64,000 nt of DNA, taken from assembly GCF_014697625.1 (NCBI RefSeq), contig NZ_JACJSG010000002.1, positions 186,001-250,000 of the forward strand, given 5' to 3'. This document shows, one piece after another, positions 36,283 through 47,463 of this stretch. This DNA comes from Anabaena azotica FACHB-119. GTDB lineage: Bacteria; Cyanobacteriota; Cyanobacteriia; Cyanobacteriales; Nostocaceae. Made by a program: the position numbers and the translations under genes. The notes below the pieces were generated by a model that ran no database searches, was not told the origin of the DNA, and saw only the letters and a program-made list of their open reading frames with translations. Positions within the stretch are counted from its first letter, which is position 1, and each line of letters starts with the position of its first letter.

Positions 36283-37683
36283 ATGAAATTTGGCTTGAGA
36301 ACTGTAGCATTTGCCATACCTTCTCTGCTTGTGAGCATCGCGGCGCTCTTAGCTTGCGGTTTCATACAAGCGCCCTTTAACATTCATCAACCATTGAGTA
36401 ATTTGATGAATGATTTCCAACTGGGATTGATACCACTACTATTACTCGGTTGTACCCGTGCAATTTATGCCTTTGAAGAGAACTCATACATTACCGTGCG
36501 TAGCATGGACTGGTCTGATCCCAATATGTCTTTAAGTCTATGGGCATCACCTTCTGGTAAGAGTCGGGTAGGTGCTAACAACAATAGTCACGACAATCCC
36601 CTAAAATGGGAATCTAAGTATGCTAGCCTCGTTGTCTGTAACTATGGCAAGGGTACGACTGACGGGATGAACGAAAAGGGATTAGTGATCAATTTGCATT
36701 TTTTACCAGATGCTGATTACGGCGAACCCAATAAAGATCCACAGGGAAAACCAAATTTAGCGGTTTCAGGTTGGGGACAGTACGTATTAGACAAATTCGC
36801 AACCGTCGCCGAAGCTGTAGAAGACTTGAAAAAGCAGACATTTACTATTGTTACGGATCACATACCCTTTCTTGTTAAGGATAAGAATGGTGGTTATCAA
36901 AATGAGCCAAAAAAGATAGTGGTACATTTGGGCATTTCTGATGCAAGCGGAGATTCGGCAATTTTACAGTACGTAAAAGTTGACGAAAAGTCGCAGTTAA
37001 ACATTTATCATCATAGAAACTATAAAGTGATGACTAACTCGCCGTATAATCGGCAATTAGAAATTTTAGAAAAACTCACAGATCAGAGTCAGGATGAAGA
37101 GCGCAAATGGAATAAAGACAAAATAGAAAATTTTGATTGGGATGCTTTAACGAGGAAGGATCTTAACGGAGACATAGTAAAAGAGATGACTCCACCAATG
37201 AATGGTGCTGATATTCGATATATCCGTGCCTCATTTTTTAGCGATAATATAGAAAAAATAACTGAACCAAGAATATTTTTGGAGGAAGAGACACAGGAGT
37301 TCTTTAAGGGAGAATGGTCATATGAAGAAGCGATCGCTAGAGCTTTTTCCTTAATTCGTAATATGTCAACGCCACTAAATGTTAAGTCATTAGATAACCC
37401 TTTCCTTTCCTCTACAATCTGGCGTACAGTTGCGGATCAAAAGAACAAGCGCTATTTCTTGGAAACCGCTAGGACTCTATATCCAATATATGTTGACTTA
37501 CCTGAACTATTTAAGTCAATCCGCGACAAAACGCATAAGCTTGTTGTGTTTGAGCCGCCAAAGGTAAAAGGCGGTGAAAGCACTGATCTACAGCAAGAGC
37601 AGAAAGATAATAAAAAGATAGGCAAGGTTAACGAATATTTTCAGCCGACAGAAGAGGATTGGTTTGACTTTGACCCACTGTAA
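36283..37683 (+). CDS. Exported linear amide C-N hydrolase (choloylglycine hydrolase / penicillin V acylase family)
   Basis: A 466-residue Ntn-hydrolase. The leader has two hydrophobic stretches (about 9-24 and 46-56), after which Cys57 begins CTRAIYAFEENSYITVRSMD. This is the exact place and pattern of the N-terminal nucleophile Cys of BSH/PVA enzymes. Further family features: NYGKGTTDGMNEKGLVINLHFL (in parts DGMNEKGLVINLH), GWGQYVLD, DASGDSAILQYV, YKVMTNSPYNRQLEIL (Asn-Ser-P) and a C-terminal RTVADQKNKRYFLETA. Substrates in this family include bile salts, penicillin V and N-acyl homoserine lactones. Which applies is unknown; in a free-living cyanobacterium an acyl-amide signal or cell-wall compound is more plausible than bile salts. 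Confidence 0.9.
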   Translation: MKFGLRTVAFAIPSLLVSIAALLACGFIQAPFNIHQPLSNLMNDFQLGLIPLLLLGCTRAIYAFEENSYITVRSMDWSDPNMSLSLWASPSGKSRVGANNNSHDNPLKWESKYASLVVCNYGKGTTDGMNEKGLVINLHFLPDADYGEPNKDPQGKPNLAVSGWGQYVLDKFATVAEAVEDLKKQTFTIVTDHIPFLVKDKNGGYQNEPKKIVVHLGISDASGDSAILQYVKVDEKSQLNIYHHRNYKVMTNSPYNRQLEILEKLTDQSQDEERKWNKDKIENFDWDALTRKDLNGDIVKEMTPPMNGADIRYIRASFFSDNIEKITEPRIFLEEETQEFFKGEWSYEEAIARAFSLIRNMSTPLNVKSLDNPFLSSTIWRTVADQKNKRYFLETARTLYPIYVDLPELFKSIRDKTHKLVVFEPPKVKGGESTDLQQEQKDNKKIGKVNEYFQPTEEDWFDFDPL

Positions 37684-37953
37684 TCTAAACAAGGATTAAA
37701 CTAATACTGTTACAGCAGTTTCGCTATTCGTGAAATACTGTAGAGACGTTACATATAACGTCTCTACATGGTTTTGGATTTTACGCTTGTACTTCATTTA
37801 CCCATAATATGCTTTAAACATCAAGCATGAACTATCAACCAACAACAGTCAACCGTCAACATGATTAACAATCTAACATCTTATTCATCTGCGTTTATCT
37901 GCGTTCATCTGCGTTCAATATTGTCACATGATAGGCAGTGCAGCGCCCTACGA
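37684..37953. repeat. Intergenic region with palindrome and ATCTGCGTT repeats
   Basis: A near-perfect 30-bp palindrome at 37739-37768 (TGTAGAGACGTTACA / TATAACGTCTCTACA, one mismatch) is the sibling of 1737-1766. ATCTGCGTTTATCTGCGTT and CATCTGCGTT units follow at 37890-37915, as at 49583 and 51958. No gene. Confidence 0.8.
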
Positions 37954-40860
37954 TTAATTAGATGCTGCTGTTACTGCCACATGGGAAATAATTTCTTCTA
38001 ACTTACCGAGTAATTCTTGCTCGTTGTAAGGTTTAGAAAAATAAGCCCTAGCGCCTAACTGCATTGCCAGTTGCCGATGCTTATTACTACTACGAGATGT
38101 CAGCATAGCGACGGGAATATTTTTAGTATCATAGTGAGAATTAATCCTGTCTAAAAAGCCATAACCATCAAGGCGTGGCATTTCAATATCACAAATTATC
38201 GCTTGCACTTTTAAACCATTTTCTAATTTCTCCCAAGCCTCTTCTCCATCTTTGGCTTGTTCTACTAAATACCCTCCCTTTTCCAGCGTTAATGCTAGGA
38301 AACGCCGCACATTAATTGAGTCATCAATAATTAAAATTGTGCCTTTATGTTGATTAGGTAGTGCTGCTAGTTTGGCACTATCAAAGAAGAGGAATGGCGT
38401 TTTTAAGGTAGCTGAGGAAGATTGATAGTTTTTGGTGGGGTGTTGGTTTGTGGCAATTTTATATAGTAATTCGTTGATATTCACTAATGCCACAACTCGA
38501 CCATCACCTAAAATGGTACAATTACTAAAGCCTTGGGGTAAGGGGATATTTCCTTCAACTTGGCGGATAGCTACTTCTTGTTCACCCCAACAACGCTCTA
38601 CTAAAATAGCTACAGGTTGATTATTACCTTTAACTATTAAGACGCTATGGGCGTTAATGGCTGGGGGTGTTTCTAGTTCGGGGTTATCGTAGCGGGGACA
38701 GTTAAATTCTAGGTGGCGAGTGAGGCGAATTAGGGGTAACATAGTTCCTTGCCAATTGAGGACTTCGTTACCAGCCATTGAGAAAACTTGCTCGTTTTGC
38801 AGTAGGAAGAGTTCTGTTACTACGTCGGTAGGAAATGCTAAGAGCATTTTGTTGGTTTCTACTAACAAAACTCTGGCGATGGATAGGGTAAATGGTACTG
38901 ATAAGGTAAAGGTTGTTCCTCTTCCGGGTTCGGTATCAACTGTAATTTCACCGCGTACCAATTTTAAGTTATTCCGCACTACATCCATCCCCACACCGCG
39001 CCCAGATAAAGCGGTGACTTGTTCGGAGGTGCTAAACCCTGGTTCAAAAATTAGTGATAGCAGTTCTTCATCGGTGGCGTTAGCTAGTAAATTCGCGTCT
39101 ATTCCCATTGCTTGGGCGCGGGTGCGAATTTTGTCTAAAGCAATGCCGCGACCGTCATCGCGCATGGTAATGATGGTACGATTACTGCGGTGTATGGCGG
39201 TAATTTCGATTAAGCCTTGTTCTGGTTTGCCTAATGCCTGACGGGTGGCTGGTTCTTCGATACCATGATCAAAGGCGTTTCTTAATAGGTGCATTAAGGG
39301 TTCGTTTAATGCTTCTAATATGCTGCGTTCAATTAAGGTGTTACCACCTGTAATTTTCAACTGCACATTCTTCCCATATTCTACATTTAAGTCGCGGATG
39401 GCTCTGGGGAAACGCTCAACTAAATCCGACATGGGGCGCATGCGGATATGATTGAGTTTGGTTTGTAATTGTTTTGAGGTTTTGTTGAGTTTACGGGCGA
39501 CTTGATCTGTATCGTCAAGACCGAGTTGAATGTCTGTGGTGACTTCTTGTACTTGGACAATGGTTTCTGCTACTGTTTGCGATCGCAAATTCAACTCATT
39601 ATACCGTTCCATCTCCAAAGCATCAAACTCGCTCTGTGCTGCATACTCTCCCCCATTATGAGCATTTACCAACGTTTTGGTAGTTTTTCTCTCATATATT
39701 GTGCGTAGTTCTTGATTTTCTCGCTCCAGGGTATGCACTCGCTGGTTGAGGTTCCGCACAAGTTTGCGTAATCTTTCCAATTGGGAGTTGAGTCCATTGC
39801 GTTGGATAATTAACTCGCCAAATAAATCGTTGATTTGCTCTAATTGCTTACTGGGAACTCTGACTGTATTTTCTTGATATTCCCGGTCTTTGTTAGCAGT
39901 TAATGTATAATCTGTTGTGGTATTTTCTTTAGCAAATTCTGTAATTATATCAGAAAATTCAATCCCAGCCAAGTCACTATTAATATTTTTATCTGTTAAA
40001 TCTTCAGCAATTAGCTCATTTTCAATTAAGATTTCTGGTGCTTCTAGATTAAATTCTGGCTGAGATGTCGTAGCTGCGGGAAGAGCTAATTTCCCAAACT
40101 GAAGTTCTGTAGGTATACTGTCACGTTGATTGGTTAAAACCAGAGCTTGCGATCGCCGCCATGTTTGTAAAGCTAACTGAGCAATTTCTGTGATGTTACC
40201 GTTAGCATTTTCTATATGATATTGGATCGACTCACAAAGTCGGGTAAATGCGGTTAACTGTAACATTTCCCCCAACCCGCCCAATTCCGCCGCCATGATG
40301 GCGACTTCTTGTTGTAAAGGCTGGTTGGGATCTGCCAAAACCGACTCTAGACGCTGCAAACAGGCTTCCACCTCGGTTTCAAACAACAGAGGAATGATAT
40401 CTTGCCCCTCCTCTGGTGATAGCATGGTGGCAGCATCTTCAGGACTAGGTTCACCCAGGCGATCGCGCAATTCATCGAAGACTGGATGACAAAATGTGGT
40501 TAGCCATTCTTCCTCTACCGTATTTCCCTCTGCTAATAACTCGACAATTTGCCGTAACCAATCAACAGCAGAAAGTAATAAACTCTGTAATTGCGTATCA
40601 ATTTCTAGAGAATTTTTGCGAGTTTTTAAAACCTTAAAAGCATCTTCCAAACGATGGGATAAATCACTCAAAGCGCGAAATCCCATCATCGCCGCCCCGC
40701 CCTTAATTGAGTGGGCGGCGCGTAATGCAGCGTTAATCTTTTCTATCTCAATGCGGCGACTAGTATCGATTTCCAGTAATACCCCTTCTAGGGTATTAAT
40801 GTAATCTGTGGCTTCTTCCAGAAACTGCATCTGAATTTCTAATTCTTTATCTTTTGACAT
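37954..40860 (-). CDS. hmpE: CheA-type hybrid histidine kinase with C-terminal receiver (HmpE-like)
   Basis: A 968-residue chemotaxis-type kinase. Order: HPt domain with AALRAAHSIKGGAAMMGF (phosphoacceptor His50), a second helical region with HPt-like MAAELGGLGEMLQL that has lost the His motif, a dimerisation region (RVPSKQLEQINDLFGELIIQRN), HATPase with LMHLLRNAFDHGIEEP, DDGRGIALDKI and SGRGVGMDVVRNNL, a CheW-like domain, and a terminal receiver (GTILIIDDSINVRRFLAL; phospho-Asp in ICDIEMPRLDG). It is the last of five genes PATAN-REC, CheY, CheW, MCP, CheA on the minus strand. The order is that of the cyanobacterial pil/pix/hmp loci for gliding and hormogonium motility. Symbol by synteny. Confidence 0.93.
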   Translation of the reverse strand: MSKDKELEIQMQFLEEATDYINTLEGVLLEIDTSRRIEIEKINAALRAAHSIKGGAAMMGFRALSDLSHRLEDAFKVLKTRKNSLEIDTQLQSLLLSAVDWLRQIVELLAEGNTVEEEWLTTFCHPVFDELRDRLGEPSPEDAATMLSPEEGQDIIPLLFETEVEACLQRLESVLADPNQPLQQEVAIMAAELGGLGEMLQLTAFTRLCESIQYHIENANGNITEIAQLALQTWRRSQALVLTNQRDSIPTELQFGKLALPAATTSQPEFNLEAPEILIENELIAEDLTDKNINSDLAGIEFSDIITEFAKENTTTDYTLTANKDREYQENTVRVPSKQLEQINDLFGELIIQRNGLNSQLERLRKLVRNLNQRVHTLERENQELRTIYERKTTKTLVNAHNGGEYAAQSEFDALEMERYNELNLRSQTVAETIVQVQEVTTDIQLGLDDTDQVARKLNKTSKQLQTKLNHIRMRPMSDLVERFPRAIRDLNVEYGKNVQLKITGGNTLIERSILEALNEPLMHLLRNAFDHGIEEPATRQALGKPEQGLIEITAIHRSNRTIITMRDDGRGIALDKIRTRAQAMGIDANLLANATDEELLSLIFEPGFSTSEQVTALSGRGVGMDVVRNNLKLVRGEITVDTEPGRGTTFTLSVPFTLSIARVLLVETNKMLLAFPTDVVTELFLLQNEQVFSMAGNEVLNWQGTMLPLIRLTRHLEFNCPRYDNPELETPPAINAHSVLIVKGNNQPVAILVERCWGEQEVAIRQVEGNIPLPQGFSNCTILGDGRVVALVNINELLYKIATNQHPTKNYQSSSATLKTPFLFFDSAKLAALPNQHKGTILIIDDSINVRRFLALTLEKGGYLVEQAKDGEEAWEKLENGLKVQAIICDIEMPRLDGYGFLDRINSHYDTKNIPVAMLTSRSSNKHRQLAMQLGARAYFSKPYNEQELLGKLEEIISHVAVTAASN

Positions 40861-43239
<2,379 letters not shown>

Positions 43240-43293
43240 AATTGCACTTTTATCAAATAGTTAATGAGAACAACAAAATACTTGAGGATAATT

Positions 43294-43791
43294 TTAATTG
43301 CCAACCAGTACAGCAGAATTTACAATCGCTTGCGCGTCTAATACGAGGATATTTTCTTCCTGTTGGGTAACACAACCACGTAAATAAGGCACTAAACTAG
43401 ATGCTACTTGACCAATAGGTGAACGAATCTCATCGGGCATAATTTTAGTTATGCCTTTAATCTCCTGTACTACTAAGCCCAAAAGCATCGATTCTACTTT
43501 AATAACGATGACATTATATTGATGTAATCTGTTTTCCAAAGATTCCAAATTGAGCATTTTTGGTAAATCAATTGCCCAAATTATCCGGCTACGCCAATTC
43601 ATTAACCCTAAAACACAACCAGGCATATTGGGCATAGCTGTGATAGATTCTACAGGTACAATCACTGCTTCTTGGGTATGATTCATTGCTAAAATAGCCG
43701 CAGTTTGTTGATTTAAGTAGAATTTAAGATAACCATCTTTTAACTTATTTTGAGGTAACTGATTAGCCAGTGCAGTCTGAGAATTATCCAT
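43294..43791 (-). CDS. hmpC: CheW-type adaptor (HmpC-like)
   Basis: A 165-residue CheW-fold adaptor that couples receptors to the CheA-type kinase. Seen: LKFYLNQQTAAILAMNHTQEAVIVPVESITAMPNMPGCVLGLMNWRSRIIWAIDLPKML (in parts: ITAMPNMPGCVLGLMNWRS and IIWAIDLPKML) and VIVIKVESMLLGLVVQEIKGITKI, the typical CheW strand order. The N-terminus is longer and more divergent than in enteric CheW, as usual for cyanobacterial PixI/HmpC. It starts 4 bp after the stop of the CheY-type gene (stop 43796, start 43791), so the two are tightly coupled. Confidence 0.9.
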   Translation of the reverse strand: MDNSQTALANQLPQNKLKDGYLKFYLNQQTAAILAMNHTQEAVIVPVESITAMPNMPGCVLGLMNWRSRIIWAIDLPKMLNLESLENRLHQYNVIVIKVESMLLGLVVQEIKGITKIMPDEIRSPIGQVASSLVPYLRGCVTQQEENILVLDAQAIVNSAVLVGN

Positions 43792-43795
43792 TAAT

Positions 43796-44173
43796 TTAAA
43801 CCACCACTGATTTAATTGTGCCTAATAGATGTTCACGAGTGTAAGGTTTGGTGATATAGGCATTAGCGCCTTGTTTCATCGCCCACAAACGGTCTATTTC
43901 CAAATTCTTGGAACTGCAAATTACTATCGGCACTTTTTCCGTAATGGGATTTTTTTTCAAAGAACGACATAATTCAAAACCACTCATTTCTGGCATCACT
44001 ACATCAGTCACAATGACATCAGGATTTTCCGATACAGCCTTCTCCATTGCTTCTTTTGCGCCAGCAGCTTTAATCACGTTGTAACCACTATCTTGTAAAT
44101 AATGGCTCATCAGTTCTAACTCACTTGGTGAGTCTTCAACAATCAAAATTTTGGCAACCAAGGTAATACTCAC
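43796..44173 (-). CDS. hmpB: CheY-like response regulator (HmpB/PixH-like)
   Basis: A 125-residue single receiver domain. Seen: ILIVEDSPSELELMSHYL (acidic pair), VIVTDVVMPEMSGFELC with the phospho-Asp, IVICSSKN (Thr/Ser position is Ser) and the Lys in YITKPYTREHL. There is no output domain. It lies second in the PATAN-CheY-CheW-MCP-CheA operon, the position of PilH/PixH/HmpB, which modulate motility signalling. 16 bp separate it from the upstream PATAN gene. Confidence 0.93.
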   Translation of the reverse strand: MSITLVAKILIVEDSPSELELMSHYLQDSGYNVIKAAGAKEAMEKAVSENPDVIVTDVVMPEMSGFELCRSLKKNPITEKVPIVICSSKNLEIDRLWAMKQGANAYITKPYTREHLLGTIKSVVV

Positions 44174-44189
44174 TGTTAAATCTCCTTAT

Positions 44190-45230
44190 TTAACCTAGAT
44201 GTTTAAACACAATTTTTAATAATTCTGATTGGTCAAAAGGCTTAGTTAAATAACCTGAAGACCTAACCATTTTGGCTTTAGCCCTATCAATAAACCCCGT
44301 TCTCCCCGTCACCATAATAATAGGCGTATTTTTAAATGCTGAATGTCTCCGCAACAGAGAACATAACTCATAGCCATCTAAATTGGGCATTTCCACATCA
44401 AGTAAAATTAAGTCCGGTTTACTTCGCAGAATTTGCATTAAAGCTTTCACCGGGTCGTTAATAGTTACAACTGTAAAGACATTCTCATCTAAAAAGCTTT
44501 TGATAGAATTTAAGACAGTTGGACTATCATCAATACAAGCAATAGTATATAATGTTTTTCTAACGAGAGATGGCGTTGCTGTTGGTTGGGAATTTTCCTT
44601 AACTTCTGGACTATTGGGTTGAGATGTAGGCGGTGAACTTGGTTTGCTTGGTGGAACTTGTGAAGCAGCATCTGTATTTACAGATGGTTGAGTCTGTTGA
44701 CGATTTCGTAATTGTTTTTGACAATGTTCAACTAATAAACGCAAATCTAAATGACAGAATTTAGGGAGTTCTTCCCAAGTAGCGTCAGGAAAAAATTCAT
44801 AGCTTCCCTCTTTAATAAGTAAAAATGTAGCGATGACCTCTTTTCCTAACTCTTCTATCAAAACCGCAGCTTGTTTAGATGTAAGATGATTTTGCTCTAC
44901 AAGCCAGCAGATAGCTTGATAGTCTGCATATATTATAGACTGAGTTTCACCCTTGGGTTCAAACATCAACCGCATTTGAATGCGAGTAGCGCTGTTGAGA
45001 GTGGGAATTTTTTGACTTAAGCGCCGCAGTTGCTGATCAAGACGTGCAAATAATTTATCTGAATAGGAAGCATAAGTAAGTTTACCTGCATCTAAATTAA
45101 TTGTCCAAGAAGCAGTGTCTGTGAATACACGTAAACAGCCTGTGGCCTTACGGCTGGTGAGTTGAGCTAATAGAGATAGAGGATGTAGTTTATGATTTAA
45201 CTTGTAATTATTTATAGAAGATGTAGCCAT
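44190..45230 (-). CDS. hmpA: PATAN-domain response regulator (HmpA/PixG/PatA type)
   Basis: A 346-residue regulator. Residues 10-180 resemble the PATAN domain found in PatA, PixG and PilG: LHPLSLLAQLTSRKATGCLRV, WTINLDAGKLTYASYSD, ICWLVEQNHLTSKQAAVLIEE, VIATFLLIKEGSYEF. A Pro/Ser-rich linker (190-220; SQVPPSKPSSPPTSQPNSP) leads to a C-terminal receiver with YTIACIDDSPTVLNSIKSFL, phospho-Asp in LILLDVEMPNLDGYELC and YLTKPFDQSELLK. PATAN receivers interact with pilus extension ATPases (established for other cyanobacteria). It is the first gene of the operon; the 660-bp upstream gap should carry the promoter. Confidence 0.92.
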   Translation of the reverse strand: MATSSINNYKLNHKLHPLSLLAQLTSRKATGCLRVFTDTASWTINLDAGKLTYASYSDKLFARLDQQLRRLSQKIPTLNSATRIQMRLMFEPKGETQSIIYADYQAICWLVEQNHLTSKQAAVLIEELGKEVIATFLLIKEGSYEFFPDATWEELPKFCHLDLRLLVEHCQKQLRNRQQTQPSVNTDAASQVPPSKPSSPPTSQPNSPEVKENSQPTATPSLVRKTLYTIACIDDSPTVLNSIKSFLDENVFTVVTINDPVKALMQILRSKPDLILLDVEMPNLDGYELCSLLRRHSAFKNTPIIMVTGRTGFIDRAKAKMVRSSGYLTKPFDQSELLKIVFKHLG

Positions 45231-45758
45231 TTTGCTTTTACTTTAAATAAATTCCGAACTTGTCAACTAAGTTGATACAGAAGCTTTACCACAAGTCCTA
45301 TCGTCATTTAGTTAACTCAGTGCTTGTTTAAAAATACAAAATTTATCACTCCGATCAGGATATGTAGTAAACCACAGTCATAGACAAGATTTTGTAAAAA
45401 TTTAATCCCCTATAAGGTAGATTTTGGTGAATTTTCTAACTTTATACTGAGATGACTATACCTTCTAGTAGATTAAATGAAAAAAGCTCAAGGTGAAGAA
45501 AGCGATATTTTTCTGAGTAGGTTTTGATTTATGAAAACTAAATTAGTATTGCTAATCTAACAGAATCCAACTTAATTCTTATCCGTGTTTACACGTAAAA
45601 GAAAAGCTGTTGACTCAATCTAGTCAGATTTTGCTGTATTATTAAGTATGAATACGCAAATTAGTAAAACTCAGCCATGACAATTACCTCCACTGCTGCT
45701 AGTGCAATTGTCCATATAGTTCCCAATTTTTCACTTATTATTCATAAAGTTGAAGAAA
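45231..45758. other. Upstream region of the chemotaxis-like operon
   Basis: AT-rich DNA with no long gene. Two tiny frames (45648-45680 and 45677-45775, the latter 32 codons ending in repeat DNA) are seen but not supported. The stretch should contain the operon promoter; I could not pick a convincing -35/-10 pair. Confidence 0.4.
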
Positions 45759-45891
45759 TGGCAGGTGACAGGTGACAGGTGATAGGTGATAGGTGACAGG
45801 TGATAGGTGACAGTTATTTCTTTTCTCCCTCATCTCCCTCATCTCCCTCATCTCCCCCATCTCCCCCAGTCCCCAGTCCCCAGTCCCTAAC
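45759..45891. repeat. ACAGGTG/ATAGGTG and CTCCCTCAT tandem repeats
   Basis: Seven ACAGGTG/ATAGGTG units (45763-45812), then TCTCCCTCATCTCCCTCATC-type and CCCCAGT units (45825-45888), running up to the stop of proA. Confidence 0.85.
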
Positions 45892-47193
45892 CTAAAAATC
45901 CCGATGCGTAAACGCTTTAGCCTCTGCGCCTGTGTAGGTGGCGACGATATGTCCTGCGCCTGTCATTTGATATTTATATGTGACTAGTCCTTCTAAACCT
46001 ACAGGGCCACGGGGTGGCATTTGTTGGGTACTAATACCTACTTCTGCCCCGAAACCGTAGCGGAAACCGTCAGCGAAGCGAGTAGAACAGTTGTGGAAGA
46101 CTCCGGCTGAGTTGACCAAGCCAAAGAAAGTGGCGACGGCTGCGGCATCTTCGGTGATAATGGCATCGGTATGACGGGAACCGTATTGATTGATATGAGC
46201 GATCGCATCCGTTAATGAATCTACAATCTTAATTGACAAGATAAAATCGCTATACTCTGTTTCCCAATCGCCTGCCGTCGCTGCCTCAATCTCTGGTAAA
46301 ATATCTAAGGTGCGTTCATCGCCTCGCAATTCTACCTGACGTTCAGCCAAGGCTTGAGCAACTTTGGGTAAGAACTCTGCCGCAATTGCTTGATGAACGA
46401 GTAAGGTTTCAATCGCGTTACAAGCCGCAGGATACTGTACCTTAGCATCAACAGTCACCGCCACCGCTTTTTCTAAATCAGCCGCCTTATCTATATATAT
46501 ATGACAAATACCGTCAGCGTGACCAAGTACAGGAATGCGGGTATTTTCCTGCACGAACCGCACAAAAGAGTTGGAACCTCTGGGGATAATTAAGTCCACA
46601 TATTTATCCAAGCGCAAAAGTTCCACAGTTTCTTCCCTAGTTGTGAGTAGCTGAACCACATCAGGATGAACATCTGTTGTAGATAACCCTTGCTTGACAG
46701 CTTTAACTATCGCTTCACAAGAACGTACAGCTTCCTTCCCACATTTGAGAATTACACCATTACCCGACTTGATAGCCAAAGAGATAATTTGGATGGCTGC
46801 TTCGGGACGTGCTTCAAAAATAATTCCCAACACACCCAAAGGACAAGTTATCCGCTTGAGGACTAACCCCGTATCCAGTTCACGATGAATTTGTACTTGT
46901 CCCACAGGATCTGCTAGTTTACCAACATCCCGCACCCCAGCGATCGCATCTCGTAATTTATGTTCATCCAACTGCAACCGCTTATATAGAGGTTTAGCGA
47001 TACCAAGAGCCGTAGCCGCTTCACAGTCAGCAATATTTGCCTGTAAAATTTCATCCTGAGCCGATTCTAAAGCAGAAGCGACAGCTGCGATCGCCACATT
47101 TTTCGCCTCAGTAGACAGCAGCGCCAGCAAACTCGCAGCCTGTCGAGTTTGTTGAGCAATTTCATTTAGGGAAGATGCAACTTGAGTAGTCAT
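45892..47193 (-). CDS. proA: Gamma-glutamyl phosphate reductase
   Basis: A 433-residue NADPH-dependent enzyme, second step of proline synthesis (glutamyl-5-phosphate to glutamate-5-semialdehyde). Seen: [65 protein letters not shown], the catalytic Cys in [15 protein letters not shown], and [26 protein letters not shown] (in parts [10 protein letters not shown] and GAEVGIST). Length and motifs are normal. The gene is not next to proB in this window. It is flanked on both sides by tandem repeat arrays (45759-45891 and 47194-47425). Confidence 0.96.
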   Translation of the reverse strand: MTTQVASSLNEIAQQTRQAASLLALLSTEAKNVAIAAVASALESAQDEILQANIADCEAATALGIAKPLYKRLQLDEHKLRDAIAGVRDVGKLADPVGQVQIHRELDTGLVLKRITCPLGVLGIIFEARPEAAIQIISLAIKSGNGVILKCGKEAVRSCEAIVKAVKQGLSTTDVHPDVVQLLTTREETVELLRLDKYVDLIIPRGSNSFVRFVQENTRIPVLGHADGICHIYIDKAADLEKAVAVTVDAKVQYPAACNAIETLLVHQAIAAEFLPKVAQALAERQVELRGDERTLDILPEIEAATAGDWETEYSDFILSIKIVDSLTDAIAHINQYGSRHTDAIITEDAAAVATFFGLVNSAGVFHNCSTRFADGFRYGFGAEVGISTQQMPPRGPVGLEGLVTYKYQMTGAGHIVATYTGAEAKAFTHRDF

Positions 47194-47440
<247 letters not shown>

Positions 47441-47463
47441 AACAGTAGAAAGAGTCCCCTATT

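Noticed and set aside
38720..39241. 173-codon plus-strand frame inside the CheA-type gene
   Set aside because: Antisense shadow of the HATPase/CheW-like region.
45677..45775. 32-codon open frame starting MTITSTAAS
   Set aside because: No ribosome site, very short, and its end is repeat DNA; could be a truncated gene remnant but not supported.
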